64,000 nucleotides of DNA from Actinomycetospora termitidis (GTDB lineage: Bacteria; Actinomycetota; Actinomycetes; Mycobacteriales; Pseudonocardiaceae). The position numbers and the translations under genes are program-made. Each line of letters opens with the position of its first letter. Within the stretch, counting starts at the first letter, position 1. The DNA lies in the NCBI RefSeq assembly GCF_030286555.1, contig NZ_JASVWF010000003.1, positions 434,001 to 498,000 on the forward strand, given 5' to 3'. Positions 16,701-26,017 of the stretch are shown here, piece by piece. The notes beneath the pieces were generated by a model. It made no database searches and had not been told where the DNA came from. It saw only the letters and a program-made list of their open reading frames with translations.

Positions 16701-17878
16701 GCGGGGAGTGTCCCGTAGTCCGGCAGCTCGACCCCGTTGATCGCCCGCTCGACGAGCGCGGTCAGCGCCTCCATGTCGGGCTCCGGCGGTGGCCCGACGT
16801 CCGGGTCGGGCGCCTGCAGACTCTCGACGTGCATCCGTCCGATCTCCTGGTTCGCCTCGACGAACGGGCGCATCCGCTCCTCGTAGCGGGCGAACCCGAC
16901 CTCCGGGTCCCAGCCGGCGGCGGCCAGCTCCCCGGCCAGCAGGTACGCGCCGACCAGGGCGATCCCGGTCCCCTGCCCGGACATCGGCGACGCGCTGCAC
17001 GCCGCGTCCCCCAGTAGGCCCACCCGGCCGCTCGACCAGCGGTCCATGACCACCTGGGCGACCTGGTCGAGGTAGAAGTCCGGGGTCTCGTCGAGGTGGG
17101 CGAGGATGCGCGGCGTCTCCCAGCCGAGGTCGGCGACCCGCTCGCGCAGCAGGCGCTTCTGCGCGTCGACGTCGCGGTGGTCGACGGCGAACTCTGCGGC
17201 CGGGAACGAGAACATGGCCATCGCCCGCGTGGCGTCCCGGATGGGACGCAGGAGCGCCGAGCGCCCGGACGCCTGGTCCTGGTACTCGAGCAGCCAGCGG
17301 TCCAGCCCGAACTCGTTGGGCACGCTGTAGAACGCCAGGACGAGCCCGAGGTGGCGCACGAACCGCTCGTGCGGCCCGAAGACCGAGGCGCGCAGCGCCG
17401 AGTGCAGCCCGTCCGCCCCGACCACCAGGTCGAAGCGCCGCCGGTTCCCGCCGGCGAAGGTCACGTCGACCCCGTCGGCGTCCTGGGTGAGCTCGGCGAT
17501 CCGGTCCCCGAAGACGTACTCGACGCCGTCGCGGGTGGCGTCGAACAGCACCTGCGACAGGTCGCCGCGCAGGATCTCGATCTCGGCGATGTACCCGTCG
17601 CCGCCGTGGTCGTCCGCGCGGTGGGTCTCCAGCACGGTGCCGTCCGCGGCCACCGTGTGCGCACCCGCCGTCTCCGTGCGGGCGGCGCGGACGGGCGCAT
17701 CCAGCCCCATGCGCCGGATGACCTCCCGGGTCACCCCGCGCGCGTCCACCGCCTGGCCGCCCGGCCGCAGCCCCGGCGCCCGCTCCACCACGGTCACCTC
17801 GGCGCCCCACCGGTGCAGCCAGTGCGCCAGCGCGGGCCCCGCGATGCTCGCCCCGGTGACCAGCACCCTCGTCGTCAT
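16697..17878 (-). CDS. FAD-dependent monooxygenase (aromatic-hydroxylase-like)
   Basis: A 393-residue class A flavoprotein monooxygenase. The Rossmann motif is RVLVTGASIAGPALAHWL (residues 4-21, GASIAG instead of GxGxxG), DLVVGADGLHSALR is the DG motif, and VGLLGDAACSASPMSGQGTG is the FAD-binding GD motif. This group hydroxylates aromatic or cyclic substrates using NAD(P)H and oxygen. ATG at 17878 is 23 bases downstream of the BVMO stop, so the two are probably co-transcribed. Substrate unknown; within the island, hydroxylation of a ring intermediate is plausible. Confidence 0.85.
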   Translation of the reverse strand: MTTRVLVTGASIAGPALAHWLHRWGAEVTVVERAPGLRPGGQAVDARGVTREVIRRMGLDAPVRAARTETAGAHTVAADGTVLETHRADDHGGDGYIAEIEILRGDLSQVLFDATRDGVEYVFGDRIAELTQDADGVDVTFAGGNRRRFDLVVGADGLHSALRASVFGPHERFVRHLGLVLAFYSVPNEFGLDRWLLEYQDQASGRSALLRPIRDATRAMAMFSFPAAEFAVDHRDVDAQKRLLRERVADLGWETPRILAHLDETPDFYLDQVAQVVMDRWSSGRVGLLGDAACSASPMSGQGTGIALVGAYLLAGELAAAGWDPEVGFARYEERMRPFVEANQEIGRMHVESLQAPDPDVGPPPEPDMEALTALVERAINGVELPDYGTLPA

Positions 17879-17901
17879 GGCGCGGATCGTAGGGCCGCCG
17901 C

Positions 17902-19548
17902 TCAGGCCGGGGCCGGAACCGCCCGCGGCGTCGAGAACGCGAAGCCCGGGTAGCCGCGGGCGGCGAGGTCGTCGCAGTGCTCCCGGTAGGCCCCGACCCC
18001 GCCGATGTAGGCCATGAAGCGCCGCGGTTTCCCGGGCACGTTGGAGCCCATGTACCAGGAGTTCGCCTGCGGGTAGAGCGTCGCCTCGCCGACGACGCGG
18101 ACGTGCTCGGTCCACTCGGTCTCGGCCTCGGGCGTCGACTCGACCACCGTCTCGCCGCGATCGTGCGCGTAGGCGAGGCAGTCGGCGACGAAGTCCACGT
18201 GCTGCTCGATCGACACCATCATGTTCGAGAGCACCGACGGGCTGCCCGGCCCGGTGATCATCCACAGGTTCGGGAACCCAGCCACCTGCAGCCCCAGGTT
18301 CGTCGTCGGCCCGTCGGCCCACCGCTCGCGCAGCGTCGCGCCGTCCCGGCCGACGACGTCGATCGCGAGCAGCGCCCCGGTCATGGCGTCGAACCCGGTG
18401 GCGAACACGAGGTCGTCCACCTCGTACTCGCGCTCCGAGGTGCGCACCCCCCGTGGCGTGATCTCGGCCAGCGGCGTCGCCTTCAGGTCCACCAGGTGCA
18501 CGTGGTCGCGGTTGTAGGTCGCGTAGTAGTTCGTGTCCAGGCAGGGCCGTTTGGTGCCGAACGGGTGGTCGCGGGGCGAGAGCGTCTCGGCGACCTGCGG
18601 GTCGGTCACGGTCTCGCGGATCTTGCGCCGGACGAACTCCGCGGCGGTGTCGTTGGCCGCACGGTCGACGATCGTGTCGGTGTAGGAGCTGAGCAGCCCG
18701 ACGAGGTTGACGCCCCACGCCGCCTCGTAGCGCGCGTCGCGCTCGGCGTCGGACACCTCGAGCGCGGACTGCGTCGCCGCCTCCACCGGCACCCCGAAGC
18801 CGGAGGTCCGCGCCGCCTGCCGGTGCTCGCGGTAGGTCCGCTTGCGCTCGGCCTGGTCCGCCGGGTCCAGCGGCCGGTTCGACGCCGGCATGGAGAAGTT
18901 CGGGGTGCGCTGGAAGACCGTCAGCTCGGCGGCCTCCTCGGCGATCATCGGGATCGTCTGGATGCCCGACGACCCGGTACCGATGACGGCGACGCGGCGG
19001 CCGGTGAAGTCCACCTTCTCGTGGGGCCAGTGCCCGGTGTGGAAGGTCCGCCCCGCGAACGAGTCGGTCCCCGGCACCTCCGGGGTCTTCGCCATCGACA
19101 GGCAGCCGGTGGCCATGACGAGCTGCTCGGCGTCGTAGGCGTCCCCGGCGTCGGTGGTGACGTGCCAGCGTCCGCGGGCGTCGTCCCAGTGCGCGGCGGT
19201 CACCGAGGTGGAGAGCCGGACCCCGTCGCGCAGCCCGAAGCGGTCGGCGACGTGCTCGACGTAGCGGAGGATCTCCGGCTGCGTCGGGTACTTCTCGGTC
19301 CACTCCCACTCCTGCTCGAGCTCGGTGGAGAACGAGTACGAGTACTCCAGGCTCTCCACGTCGCAGCGGGCGCCCGGGTAGCGGTTCCAGTACCAGGTGC
19401 CGCCGACGCCGTCGCCGGCCTCGACGACGACGGTGTCGAGCCCCAGGCCGCGCAGCCGGTGGAGCATGTACAACCCGGCGAGGCCGGCGCCGACGACGAG
19501 GGCGTCGACGGTGGTCACGGTCGCGGGGCGGGGGGACGGGACGGACAT
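17902..19548 (-). CDS. Baeyer-Villiger monooxygenase
   Basis: A 548-residue type I Baeyer-Villiger monooxygenase, converting cyclic or linear ketones to lactones or esters with FAD, NADPH and O2. The first Rossmann motif GAGLAG is at 20-25, the second GTGSSG at 190-195. The BVMO fingerprint FxGxxxHTxxW is exact between them (F164-A-G-R-T-F-H170-T-G-H-W174). It also has GGTWYWNRYPGARCDVES typical of cyclohexanone-monooxygenase relatives. Directly downstream (22 bases) of a GDXG esterase/lactonase that could open the lactone product. The operon starts at the TetR-type operator 20528-20544. Confidence 0.93.
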   Translation of the reverse strand: MSVPSPRPATVTTVDALVVGAGLAGLYMLHRLRGLGLDTVVVEAGDGVGGTWYWNRYPGARCDVESLEYSYSFSTELEQEWEWTEKYPTQPEILRYVEHVADRFGLRDGVRLSTSVTAAHWDDARGRWHVTTDAGDAYDAEQLVMATGCLSMAKTPEVPGTDSFAGRTFHTGHWPHEKVDFTGRRVAVIGTGSSGIQTIPMIAEEAAELTVFQRTPNFSMPASNRPLDPADQAERKRTYREHRQAARTSGFGVPVEAATQSALEVSDAERDARYEAAWGVNLVGLLSSYTDTIVDRAANDTAAEFVRRKIRETVTDPQVAETLSPRDHPFGTKRPCLDTNYYATYNRDHVHLVDLKATPLAEITPRGVRTSEREYEVDDLVFATGFDAMTGALLAIDVVGRDGATLRERWADGPTTNLGLQVAGFPNLWMITGPGSPSVLSNMMVSIEQHVDFVADCLAYAHDRGETVVESTPEAETEWTEHVRVVGEATLYPQANSWYMGSNVPGKPRRFMAYIGGVGAYREHCDDLAARGYPGFAFSTPRAVPAPA

Positions 19549-19570
19549 GGGCCCACCTTTCGCGGGAGGT

Positions 19571-20497
19571 TCAGGCGGTCACGGCGCTGAGGTGGCGGTC
19601 GATCTCGCCGACCACGAAGTCCATGCCGACGGCCGCGCCGGGCAGCACGCCGACCATCGTGAAGAAGCCGTGCATCTGACCCGGGACGAGCAGCCGGGTC
19701 ACCTCGACCCCGGCCTCGGCGAGCCGGTCGGCGTAGGCGACGCCCTCGTCGAGCAACGGGTCGTGCGGGGCGTGCAGCACCGCCGCCGGCGGGAGGCCGG
19801 CGAGGTCGGGCGCGTGCAGCGGCGAGGCGTCCGGGTCGGACCGGACCGCCGCGTCGGGGGCGTAGTGGTCCCAGAACCAGATCATGCTGTCCCGGTTGAC
19901 CAGCAGTTGGTTCTCCGGGTCGACGTAGGACGGGCGGTCGACGTCGGCGTCGGTGACGGGGTAGACGAGCACCTGCGCGGCCAGGGCCGGGCCACCGGCG
20001 TCACGGGCGCGGCGCGCGACGATCGCGGACAGGTTGCCGCCCGCGGAGTCACCCGCCACCACCAGCGGCACCCGGGCGCCGGCGAGCTCGTCGAGGTGGG
20101 CGTCCACCCAACCCAGCGCGGCCCACGCGTCCTCGACCGCGGTCGGGTAGCGGTGCTCGGGTGCGAGGCGGTAGTCGACGAGCACCACGACGCAGCCGGT
20201 CCGGTTCGCGAGGACCCGACCGAGGTGGTCGAACTCGTCGAGGGCACCGATCACCCAGCCGCCGCCGTGGAAGTAGACGACCACTCCGCGCGCCGCGCCC
20301 TCCGGGGTGATCACCCGGACCGGCACCGGCGCGTCGGCGGGCTCCTCGACCCGGGCCACCGCCGGACCCGGCCCGTACATCTCGGCGAGCGCCGGACCGA
20401 GCCCGCGGGCCTGCTCGGGGGTCATCTCCTGGATCGGCGGCATCCCGCTCGCGGCGAGCTGCGCCACCAGGTCCGAGGTCGCGTCGTCGAGGGCCAC
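19571..20497 (-). CDS. alpha/beta hydrolase, HSL/GDXG family (putative lactonase)
   Basis: A 308-residue hormone-sensitive-lipase-type esterase. It has the oxyanion HGGGW motif at 77-81, the nucleophile elbow GDSAGG at 149-154 (Ser151), an Asp in HDPLLDEG and a His in GQMHGFF. The monoterpene epsilon-lactone hydrolase of Rhodococcus belongs to this family, and the gene sits immediately before the Baeyer-Villiger monooxygenase, so lactone opening is the likely job. GTG at 20497 (before ALDDATSDLVAQL) is chosen; GTG at 20509 is possible. The open frame continues to a TTG inside the operator at 20528-20544, which is unlikely to be the start. Confidence 0.88.
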   Translation of the reverse strand: MALDDATSDLVAQLAASGMPPIQEMTPEQARGLGPALAEMYGPGPAVARVEEPADAPVPVRVITPEGAARGVVVYFHGGGWVIGALDEFDHLGRVLANRTGCVVVLVDYRLAPEHRYPTAVEDAWAALGWVDAHLDELAGARVPLVVAGDSAGGNLSAIVARRARDAGGPALAAQVLVYPVTDADVDRPSYVDPENQLLVNRDSMIWFWDHYAPDAAVRSDPDASPLHAPDLAGLPPAAVLHAPHDPLLDEGVAYADRLAEAGVEVTRLLVPGQMHGFFTMVGVLPGAAVGMDFVVGEIDRHLSAVTA

Positions 20498-20527
20498 CGG
20501 CCACACCACCCGTCGTCGTCGAACGAG

Positions 20528-20544
20528 TACCAAACGATCGGTAG
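20528..20544 (+). promoter_or_regulatory. TetR-type operator copy a
   Basis: TACCAAACGATCGGTAG. This copy lies about 30 bases upstream of the esterase-BVMO operon start, between it and the end of the SDR gene. It matches the other four island operators at 14-16 of 17 positions. Confidence 0.75.
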
Positions 20545-20582
20545 GCTATCGCCCGCGTGGTCCTGATCACAACGGGCGGCGG

Positions 20583-21413
20583 CTACTTCTGGGTGGCTCC
20601 CGCGTCCACGGGGAGCGCGATCCCGGTGACGAACCGGGACTCGTCGGAGGCGAGCCAGAGCACCGCGGCGCTGACGTCCGACGCCTCCACCCAGGGCACG
20701 GGCAGCGCGTTGATCGAGGCGAAGACCGGCTCGGCCTGCGCCGAGGTCGGGTGCTCCTCGCCCGGCACCATGAGCCGGTAGGTGGCCTCGTTGCGGATCA
20801 TCGCCGTGTCGACGCCGGTGGGGTGCACCGAGTTGACCCGGATGTGGTGGCGTGCCATCTCGTTGGCGAGCACCCGGACCACGCCGACCACGCCGTGCTT
20901 CGACGCCGAGTAGGCGACCGTGTTCGGCACGCCCTTGAGTCCCGCCGTCGAGCTCGTGACGATCACCGAACCGCCGCGCCCCGCGTCCACCATCGGCCGC
21001 AGCGCCGCGCGCACCGTCCGGAACACCCCGGTCAGGTTGATCGCCAGGGTCTCCTCCCACATCGCGTCGTCGGTCTCCAGCGCGGGGGCGGTCGGGAAGA
21101 TCCCGGCGTTCGCGCACACCACGTCGATCCCACCGAACGCGGCGACCGCGTCGTCGACCACCTTCGCCAGCCCGCCGCTGTCGCGGACGTCGACCACGTG
21201 GGCGAGCGCCCGGCGGCCGAGGCCCCGGACCTCGTCGGCCGTGCGCTCGAGCTCGGCCGACGACGGCATGTCGATCGGCGCCGACGCGATCGGTGCGCAG
21301 GCGTCCAGCAGGACGACGTCCGCACCCTCCTCGGCGAGCCGCAGCGCGTGCGACCGCCCCTGCCCGCGAGCCGCTCCGCTGATCAGGGCGACCTTGCCCT
21401 CGACACGTCCCAT
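20583..21413 (-). CDS. mycofactocin-type SDR family oxidoreductase
   Basis: A 276-residue short-chain dehydrogenase of the actinobacterial group linked to the cofactor mycofactocin (carveol-dehydrogenase-like). The NAD-binding GAARGQGRSHALRLAEEGAD (13-32) has the signature GQGRSH of this subfamily; family members hold NAD(H) tightly and need mycofactocin as electron acceptor. The catalytic Tyr-Lys is in YSASKHG and Ser in VTSSTAG. ATG at 21413 has GGAGGG eight bases upstream. It is the last gene of the eight-gene operon 29176-20583, overlapping the MaoC gene by 31 bases. It likely oxidises a secondary cyclic alcohol to the ketone used by the BVMO. Confidence 0.88.
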   Translation of the reverse strand: MGRVEGKVALISGAARGQGRSHALRLAEEGADVVLLDACAPIASAPIDMPSSAELERTADEVRGLGRRALAHVVDVRDSGGLAKVVDDAVAAFGGIDVVCANAGIFPTAPALETDDAMWEETLAINLTGVFRTVRAALRPMVDAGRGGSVIVTSSTAGLKGVPNTVAYSASKHGVVGVVRVLANEMARHHIRVNSVHPTGVDTAMIRNEATYRLMVPGEEHPTSAQAEPVFASINALPVPWVEASDVSAAVLWLASDESRFVTGIALPVDAGATQK

Positions 21414-22240
21414 GACGCTCCCTCCGGGTCCGGGCCGCCGGACGCGGCCACGAGTTCGGCGTGTCCGCGCACCGCGGGCCGGTCGTCGGCGCCGAGCAGG
21501 GCGAAGGCCCCGGTCGCGTCGCACACCGGGCGCACGACGTCGCCGGCGACGACGGTGGCGTGGAACCGGGCGTCGAACGCCACGAGGCGCTCGCCGGGCC
21601 GGGACCGGACGAGGTGGGTGAGCGCGTACGCGAGGTTCGCCGGCCCCTGGTTCACGACGGCGGGCCCGAACCCGAGGGCCGCCGCGGCGTCGGCGTCGAG
21701 GTGGATCGGGTTGGGGTCGCGCAGCAGCAGCGCCAGGAGCTTCATCTCCTCCGCGCGGACCGTGATCGGCTCCCCCGCCGTCCCCTCGGGGCCTTCCCGA
21801 CGACGGGTCGGGCCGGACGGCGCGGGGTCCGAGGCGTCCCGGCGCGGGAGCAGGAAGCCGTAGGTCGCGGTGATCACCGGGCTCTCCCGGCGGAGCTCGA
21901 GGACGAGCGTGACCTCGTCGAACGGACCGAGCACGCGGCTCGCGCGCCGGACGACCGACGTGACCTCCCCGGTGACCGTGTGGTCGGCGCCGAGGCGCAG
22001 CGGCGCGTGCAACCGCGCGGCGAACGAGCCCAGCACCGGCCCGGCGTCGAGCGGGGTGCCCAGGACGTCGAACAGCTCGCCGAGCGACAGGCCCATGCCG
22101 CGCTGCGGAGCGAGGAACGCCCAGATCGGGTGCGGGGCGGGCGAGCGGGGTGCCCGCACCGCGTCGTGGAGCAGCAGGTTCTCGTACCCGTCCACGCGGC
22201 TGGTCCCGCCCGGGACCCGCCAGCCGACGAGGCTGCTCAC
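21383..22240 (-). CDS. MaoC-like double hot-dog dehydratase
   Basis: A 285-residue two-hot-dog protein of the MaoC/FAS1-dehydratase-like group. The N-terminal hot dog (about 1-130) looks non-catalytic. The C-terminal one has the hydratase signature LRDPNPIHLDADAAAALGFG, with the Asp and His of hydratase motif 2. A charged linker containing the 14-base repeat word (21794-21807) separates the halves. It would hydrate an enoyl-CoA or handle a related thioester. GTG at 22240 overlaps the acyl-CoA ligase stop (GTGA). Confidence 0.8.
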   Translation of the reverse strand: MSSLVGWRVPGGTSRVDGYENLLLHDAVRAPRSPAPHPIWAFLAPQRGMGLSLGELFDVLGTPLDAGPVLGSFAARLHAPLRLGADHTVTGEVTSVVRRASRVLGPFDEVTLVLELRRESPVITATYGFLLPRRDASDPAPSGPTRRREGPEGTAGEPITVRAEEMKLLALLLRDPNPIHLDADAAAALGFGPAVVNQGPANLAYALTHLVRSRPGERLVAFDARFHATVVAGDVVRPVCDATGAFALLGADDRPAVRGHAELVAASGGPDPEGASWDVSRARSP

Positions 22241-23826
22241 GCGGACACCGCCGGCGGCCGCGGGGCCTCGGTGACGCCGGCCGTGGCGAGGTCCGCCGCG
22301 ATGCGCTCCCGCAACTCGACCTTGCGAACTTTCGTGCCGGACATCGGCCAGTCGGAGACGAAGCGGACGTAGCGGGGGACCCGGAAGCTCGCGACCGCCC
22401 CGACACAGTGCGCGACCAGCTCCTCGGCGGTGACCCGCGCCCCGGGTGCGAGCTGCACGAACGCGGCGGGGACCTCGACGTAGCGCGCGTCTGGGGCGGC
22501 GACCACGGCGACGACCCCGACGGCGGGGTGGGTCAGCAGGTGGTTCTCGATCTCCGCGGCGGACACGTTCTCGCCGCCGACCTTGAGCATGTCCTTGAGC
22601 CGCGAGCGGAAGGTCAGCCGGCCGTCGTCGTCGAGGGTGACGAGGTCGCCGGTGTGGACCCAGCCCTGCGCGTCGATCGTCGCGGCGGTCGCGGCCGGAT
22701 CGCGGAAGTAGCCGTCGAACGCGGTGGGCCCGCGGAAGAGCAGCTCACCGGGGACGCCGGCCGGGACGTCGGCGCCCGTGTCGGGGTCCACGACGCGACA
22801 GCTCATCCCGGGCATCGGATGGCCCCCCGTCGTCAGGCGTGCCTCGGGCGGGTCGTCGAGGCGGCCGAGGGCGAGGAACGCCGAGGACTCGGTCATCGCC
22901 ACGCACGAGACGTGCACCGCCCGCGGCAGCCGCTGCGCCATCGTCCGCAGCCGCTCGGGCACCCCGACCGCCATGACGAGGCGGATCGCCGACAGGTCCC
23001 GGTCCGGGGTGTCGGGGGCGTCGAGGACCGGCATCCAGATCGTCTCGAAGGCCGCCAGCGCCACGGTGATCCGCTCAGTCTCGAGCAGCGCCGGGGTGGT
23101 GGCCGGGTCGAACCAGCCCGGGTGGACGAAGGCAGCGCCCGCGGTCAGGGAAGCGACGGTGAACGTGATGCCGCCGCCGTGGAAGAGGGGGATCGCCGTC
23201 CAGACGCGGTCGTCCGAGGTCAGCGCCATGCGCTCGGCGATGCCGGCGGCGAGCCGGACCAGCGCCTCGTGGGAGATCAGCGCACCCTTCGGCGCCGCGG
23301 TGGTGCCGGAGGTGTAGACGAGGACGGCGGCGTCGCGGACGCGGGTGCCCGCCGTCGCGGCGGCGACCGCAGCCGGGTCCGTGCGGCCGCGCAGGTCGGC
23401 GACGTCGAGGTGGGCACGGAGCTCCGGGGTCGGCCCGGAGTCCTGTGCCGCAGCGGCGAGCGCCGGGAGGTCCGGCGTCCCGGGCGCCGGTGCGGCGGTG
23501 ACCACGAGCGCGGCCCCCGAGTGCGCCAGCACGTGGTGGACCTCCCCGGCGCGGTACCGGGCGTTGACCGGGACGGCGACCGCGCCGACCCGCGTCACCG
23601 CGAGCAGCAGCGCGACCAGGTCGGCGGACGCGGGGAGCAGCAGGGCCACCCGGTCCCCCGGTCCGACGCCGGCGCTGAGCAGGCCGGTGGCCAGCTCCTC
23701 CGACCGCGCGGCGAGTGCCCCCGTGGTCAGCCGCTCGCCGTCGGCGAAGACGAGCGCCTCGCGGTCCGCGTCGTCGGCGGCCGCGGCGTCGACGAGCTCG
23801 GCCAGCGTGGTCACCGGGGCTCTCAC
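22237..23826 (-). CDS. acyl-CoA synthetase (ANL superfamily)
   Basis: A 529-residue adenylate-forming ligase that activates a carboxylic acid to its CoA thioester. The P-loop-like YTSGTTAAPKGALISH (about 203-218), the adenylate motif HVSCVAMTESSAF, GWVHTGDLV, and the C-terminal hinge RSRLKDMLKVGGENVSAAEIE with the catalytic Lys region PMSGTKVRK are all present. It is closely similar to the ligase at 31780-33327, including ends WPMSGTK and TEAP/VEAP, so the pair looks duplicated. GTG at 23826 overlaps the P450 stop; the frame continues upstream but into P450 sequence. Confidence 0.9.
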   Translation of the reverse strand: MRAPVTTLAELVDAAAADDADREALVFADGERLTTGALAARSEELATGLLSAGVGPGDRVALLLPASADLVALLLAVTRVGAVAVPVNARYRAGEVHHVLAHSGAALVVTAAPAPGTPDLPALAAAAQDSGPTPELRAHLDVADLRGRTDPAAVAAATAGTRVRDAAVLVYTSGTTAAPKGALISHEALVRLAAGIAERMALTSDDRVWTAIPLFHGGGITFTVASLTAGAAFVHPGWFDPATTPALLETERITVALAAFETIWMPVLDAPDTPDRDLSAIRLVMAVGVPERLRTMAQRLPRAVHVSCVAMTESSAFLALGRLDDPPEARLTTGGHPMPGMSCRVVDPDTGADVPAGVPGELLFRGPTAFDGYFRDPAATAATIDAQGWVHTGDLVTLDDDGRLTFRSRLKDMLKVGGENVSAAEIENHLLTHPAVGVVAVVAAPDARYVEVPAAFVQLAPGARVTAEELVAHCVGAVASFRVPRYVRFVSDWPMSGTKVRKVELRERIAADLATAGVTEAPRPPAVSA

Positions 23827-25079
23827 CGCCGGCCCCCGACGGGGGCGGCGTCGAACGTGACCGGCAGCGAGCCCGCCGCACGGGAGGCGAGCGTCGGGAT
23901 CCAGTCCGGCTCGGCGGTGACGCGCAGGCCGGGGAGCCGGCGCAGCACGGTGCCGACGGCGTGCCGGGTCTCGAGCCGGGCGAGCTGGGCGCCGATGCAG
24001 GCGTGGATGCCCCGGCCGAACGCGAGGTGCTGGTTGCGTTCGCGGTGCAGGTCGAGGACGTCGGGGTCTCGGAACCGCTCCGGGTCGCGGTTGGCGCCCG
24101 GCAGGACCAGCTGCACGCGCTCCCCCGCGCGGATGGTCCGCCCGCGCAGGTCGTGGTCGGCCACCACCCACCGCACCAGGACCTTGATCGGGCCCTGCAG
24201 CCGCAGCGCCTCCTCCACGGCCGGCGCGACGAGGTCGGGGTCGGCGGCCACGCGGTCGCGCAGCGCGGGGTCGGCGGTGAGCAGCCGGACGGCGTTGGCG
24301 ATCGCGTTGGTCGTGGTCTCGTGGCCGGCGAAGAGCAGCAGGGCACACATCCCGACGAGCTCGTCGTCGGTGAGGCCCTCCTCGTCCCCGGGCCCCGTCG
24401 ACTCGCCGGCGATCATCGCCGACAGCATGTCCCCGGCCGGGTCGCGGCGGCGGTCGGCGACGAGGTCGCGGAAGTACGCGGCCATCTCCTCCAGGCCCCG
24501 CAGCGCGCGGGCGTGGCGGTCGGCGCGGGCCTCGCCGCCGGTGCCGAACGCGACGAGGGCGAGCTCGTCGGACCACTCGCGGAAGCGGTCGCGGTCGGCG
24601 CGCGGCGCCCCGAGCATCTCGGCGATCACCGTCGCGGGCAGCGGGTAGGCGACGCCCGCGACGAGGTCGCCCGGACCTGTCGTCAGGAACGCGTCGACGA
24701 GTTCGTCGACGAGGGCCTGGATGCGCTCGCCCATCGCCGCGATCTGCTGCTGCTTGAAGGCGCCACCGGCCAGGCGGCGCAGGCGGGTGTGCGCCGGCGG
24801 GTCGCTGACCACCATCCAGTCGCTGATCAGCGAGAGCACCCGGTGCTCGGCGCTCGGTCCGCGCCCCTCTCGGCGTGCGAGGACCGGGCGGACCCGGTCC
24901 GACGACAGGGCCGGGTTGCGGAACGCGGCCACGATGTCGTCGTAGCGCGTGAGCAGCCAGGACCGGTGGGTCGGGCTCCAGTGCACCGGGTCGTGCTCGC
25001 GGAGCACGGCGGCGACGGCGGCGGGGTCGGCGACGGCCTCGGGAGCGAGGAGGTCGTCGGGCAGGTCGGTGGGGGTCAC
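23823..25079 (-). CDS. cytochrome P450
   Basis: A 418-residue soluble bacterial P450. The I-helix oxygen-binding motif AGHETTTN, the ExxR of VEEALRLQG, and the heme-binding FGRGIHACIG (Cys ligand) are intact. It would hydroxylate a ring or alkyl carbon with electrons from a ferredoxin; no ferredoxin or reductase gene lies in the island, so partners must be elsewhere. GTG at 25079 overlaps the LLM gene stop, and its stop overlaps the ligase start, both as GTGA. Fourth gene from the 3' end of the operon starting at 29176. Confidence 0.92.
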   Translation of the reverse strand: MTPTDLPDDLLAPEAVADPAAVAAVLREHDPVHWSPTHRSWLLTRYDDIVAAFRNPALSSDRVRPVLARREGRGPSAEHRVLSLISDWMVVSDPPAHTRLRRLAGGAFKQQQIAAMGERIQALVDELVDAFLTTGPGDLVAGVAYPLPATVIAEMLGAPRADRDRFREWSDELALVAFGTGGEARADRHARALRGLEEMAAYFRDLVADRRRDPAGDMLSAMIAGESTGPGDEEGLTDDELVGMCALLLFAGHETTTNAIANAVRLLTADPALRDRVAADPDLVAPAVEEALRLQGPIKVLVRWVVADHDLRGRTIRAGERVQLVLPGANRDPERFRDPDVLDLHRERNQHLAFGRGIHACIGAQLARLETRHAVGTVLRRLPGLRVTAEPDWIPTLASRAAGSLPVTFDAAPVGGRR

Positions 25080-26017
25080 GGGACCGCCACCGCCGCGAGC
25101 CCCGGCGTCAGGACGTCGGTGACGAGCTCGAGGTGCCGTTCGACGAGGTCGTCGGGCAGGCCGCCGAGGTCGGCGAAGCAGAACACGTCGGTCACCGGCA
25201 TCTCCCCGAACGCGGCGAGCTGCTCGCGGACGGCGGCGACCGCGTCCGGGCCGGTCCGGACCTTCAGGCGGGGGAAGGTCGCGTCGCCCGAGCTCTTCGA
25301 GGCCTCGTCGTTGCCGCGGTAGGACGCCCGGTTGCGGCCCGCGGCCTCGCGCAGCCGGGTCTTCGCCGCCTCGGGGTCGTCGGCCAGGAAGAGGTTGACC
25401 AGCCCGCCGACCCGGCCCGTCTCCCCGTCGTGGCCGCCGGCCGCGAGCCCCTCGCGGTACGGGCCGAGCAGGTCGGGGTCGAGCCAGAGCAGCCCGGCGC
25501 CGGCCCGGCCGGCGAGCCGGGCGCCGCGCGGTCCGCGGGCGCCGACCCACGTGGGCAGCGGGTCCTGCGCCGGGGCAGGGGTCGCGGCCCCGTCGGCCCA
25601 GAGCGCCGGGAGCCGGGCGAGCTGCTGCTCGAGGACGTCGTAGCGGGTGCGGTGGTCCGCGCCGACGCGGGTGAATTCCTCGGCCCGCCACCCGGCGCCG
25701 AGACCGAGCTCGAGACGCCCGCCGGAGACGAGGTCGACGACGGCGGCCTGCTCGGCGAGGGTCTCGACGGGCACCAGCGGAGCGATCACCACCCCGGTGC
25801 CGATGCGGACGCGCCGGGTGCGGGCGGCGAGCGCCGCCGCCATCGTCAGCGGCGCGGGGAGGTAGCCGTCGGCGAAGCCGTGGTGCTCGGTCAGCCAGAC
25901 GGCGGCGAGCCCGCGGTCCTCGGCCGCGGCGACGCGGTCGAGGGTCCGGCGGTACACGCCCGCGGCGTCCTGCCCGGCGGGCACCCGCAGGTCGAGGTAG
26001 AGCCCGACGCGGGTCAT
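25076..26017 (-). CDS. LLM class F420/flavin-dependent oxidoreductase
   Basis: A 313-residue luciferase-like enzyme. Sequence blocks are RVGLYLDLRVPAG, GLAAVWLTEHHGFADGYLPAP, VRIGTGVVIAPLVPVETLAEQAAVVDLVSGGRLELGLGAG and PTWVGARGPRGARLAGR, typical of the F420-dependent branch. It is embedded in the eight-gene operon with ATGA overlaps on both sides and presumably reduces or oxidises an alpha,beta-unsaturated or ketone intermediate. It could equally use FMN. Confidence 0.85.
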   Translation of the reverse strand: MTRVGLYLDLRVPAGQDAAGVYRRTLDRVAAAEDRGLAAVWLTEHHGFADGYLPAPLTMAAALAARTRRVRIGTGVVIAPLVPVETLAEQAAVVDLVSGGRLELGLGAGWRAEEFTRVGADHRTRYDVLEQQLARLPALWADGAATPAPAQDPLPTWVGARGPRGARLAGRAGAGLLWLDPDLLGPYREGLAAGGHDGETGRVGGLVNLFLADDPEAAKTRLREAAGRNRASYRGNDEASKSSGDATFPRLKVRTGPDAVAAVREQLAAFGEMPVTDVFCFADLGGLPDDLVERHLELVTDVLTPGLAAVAVP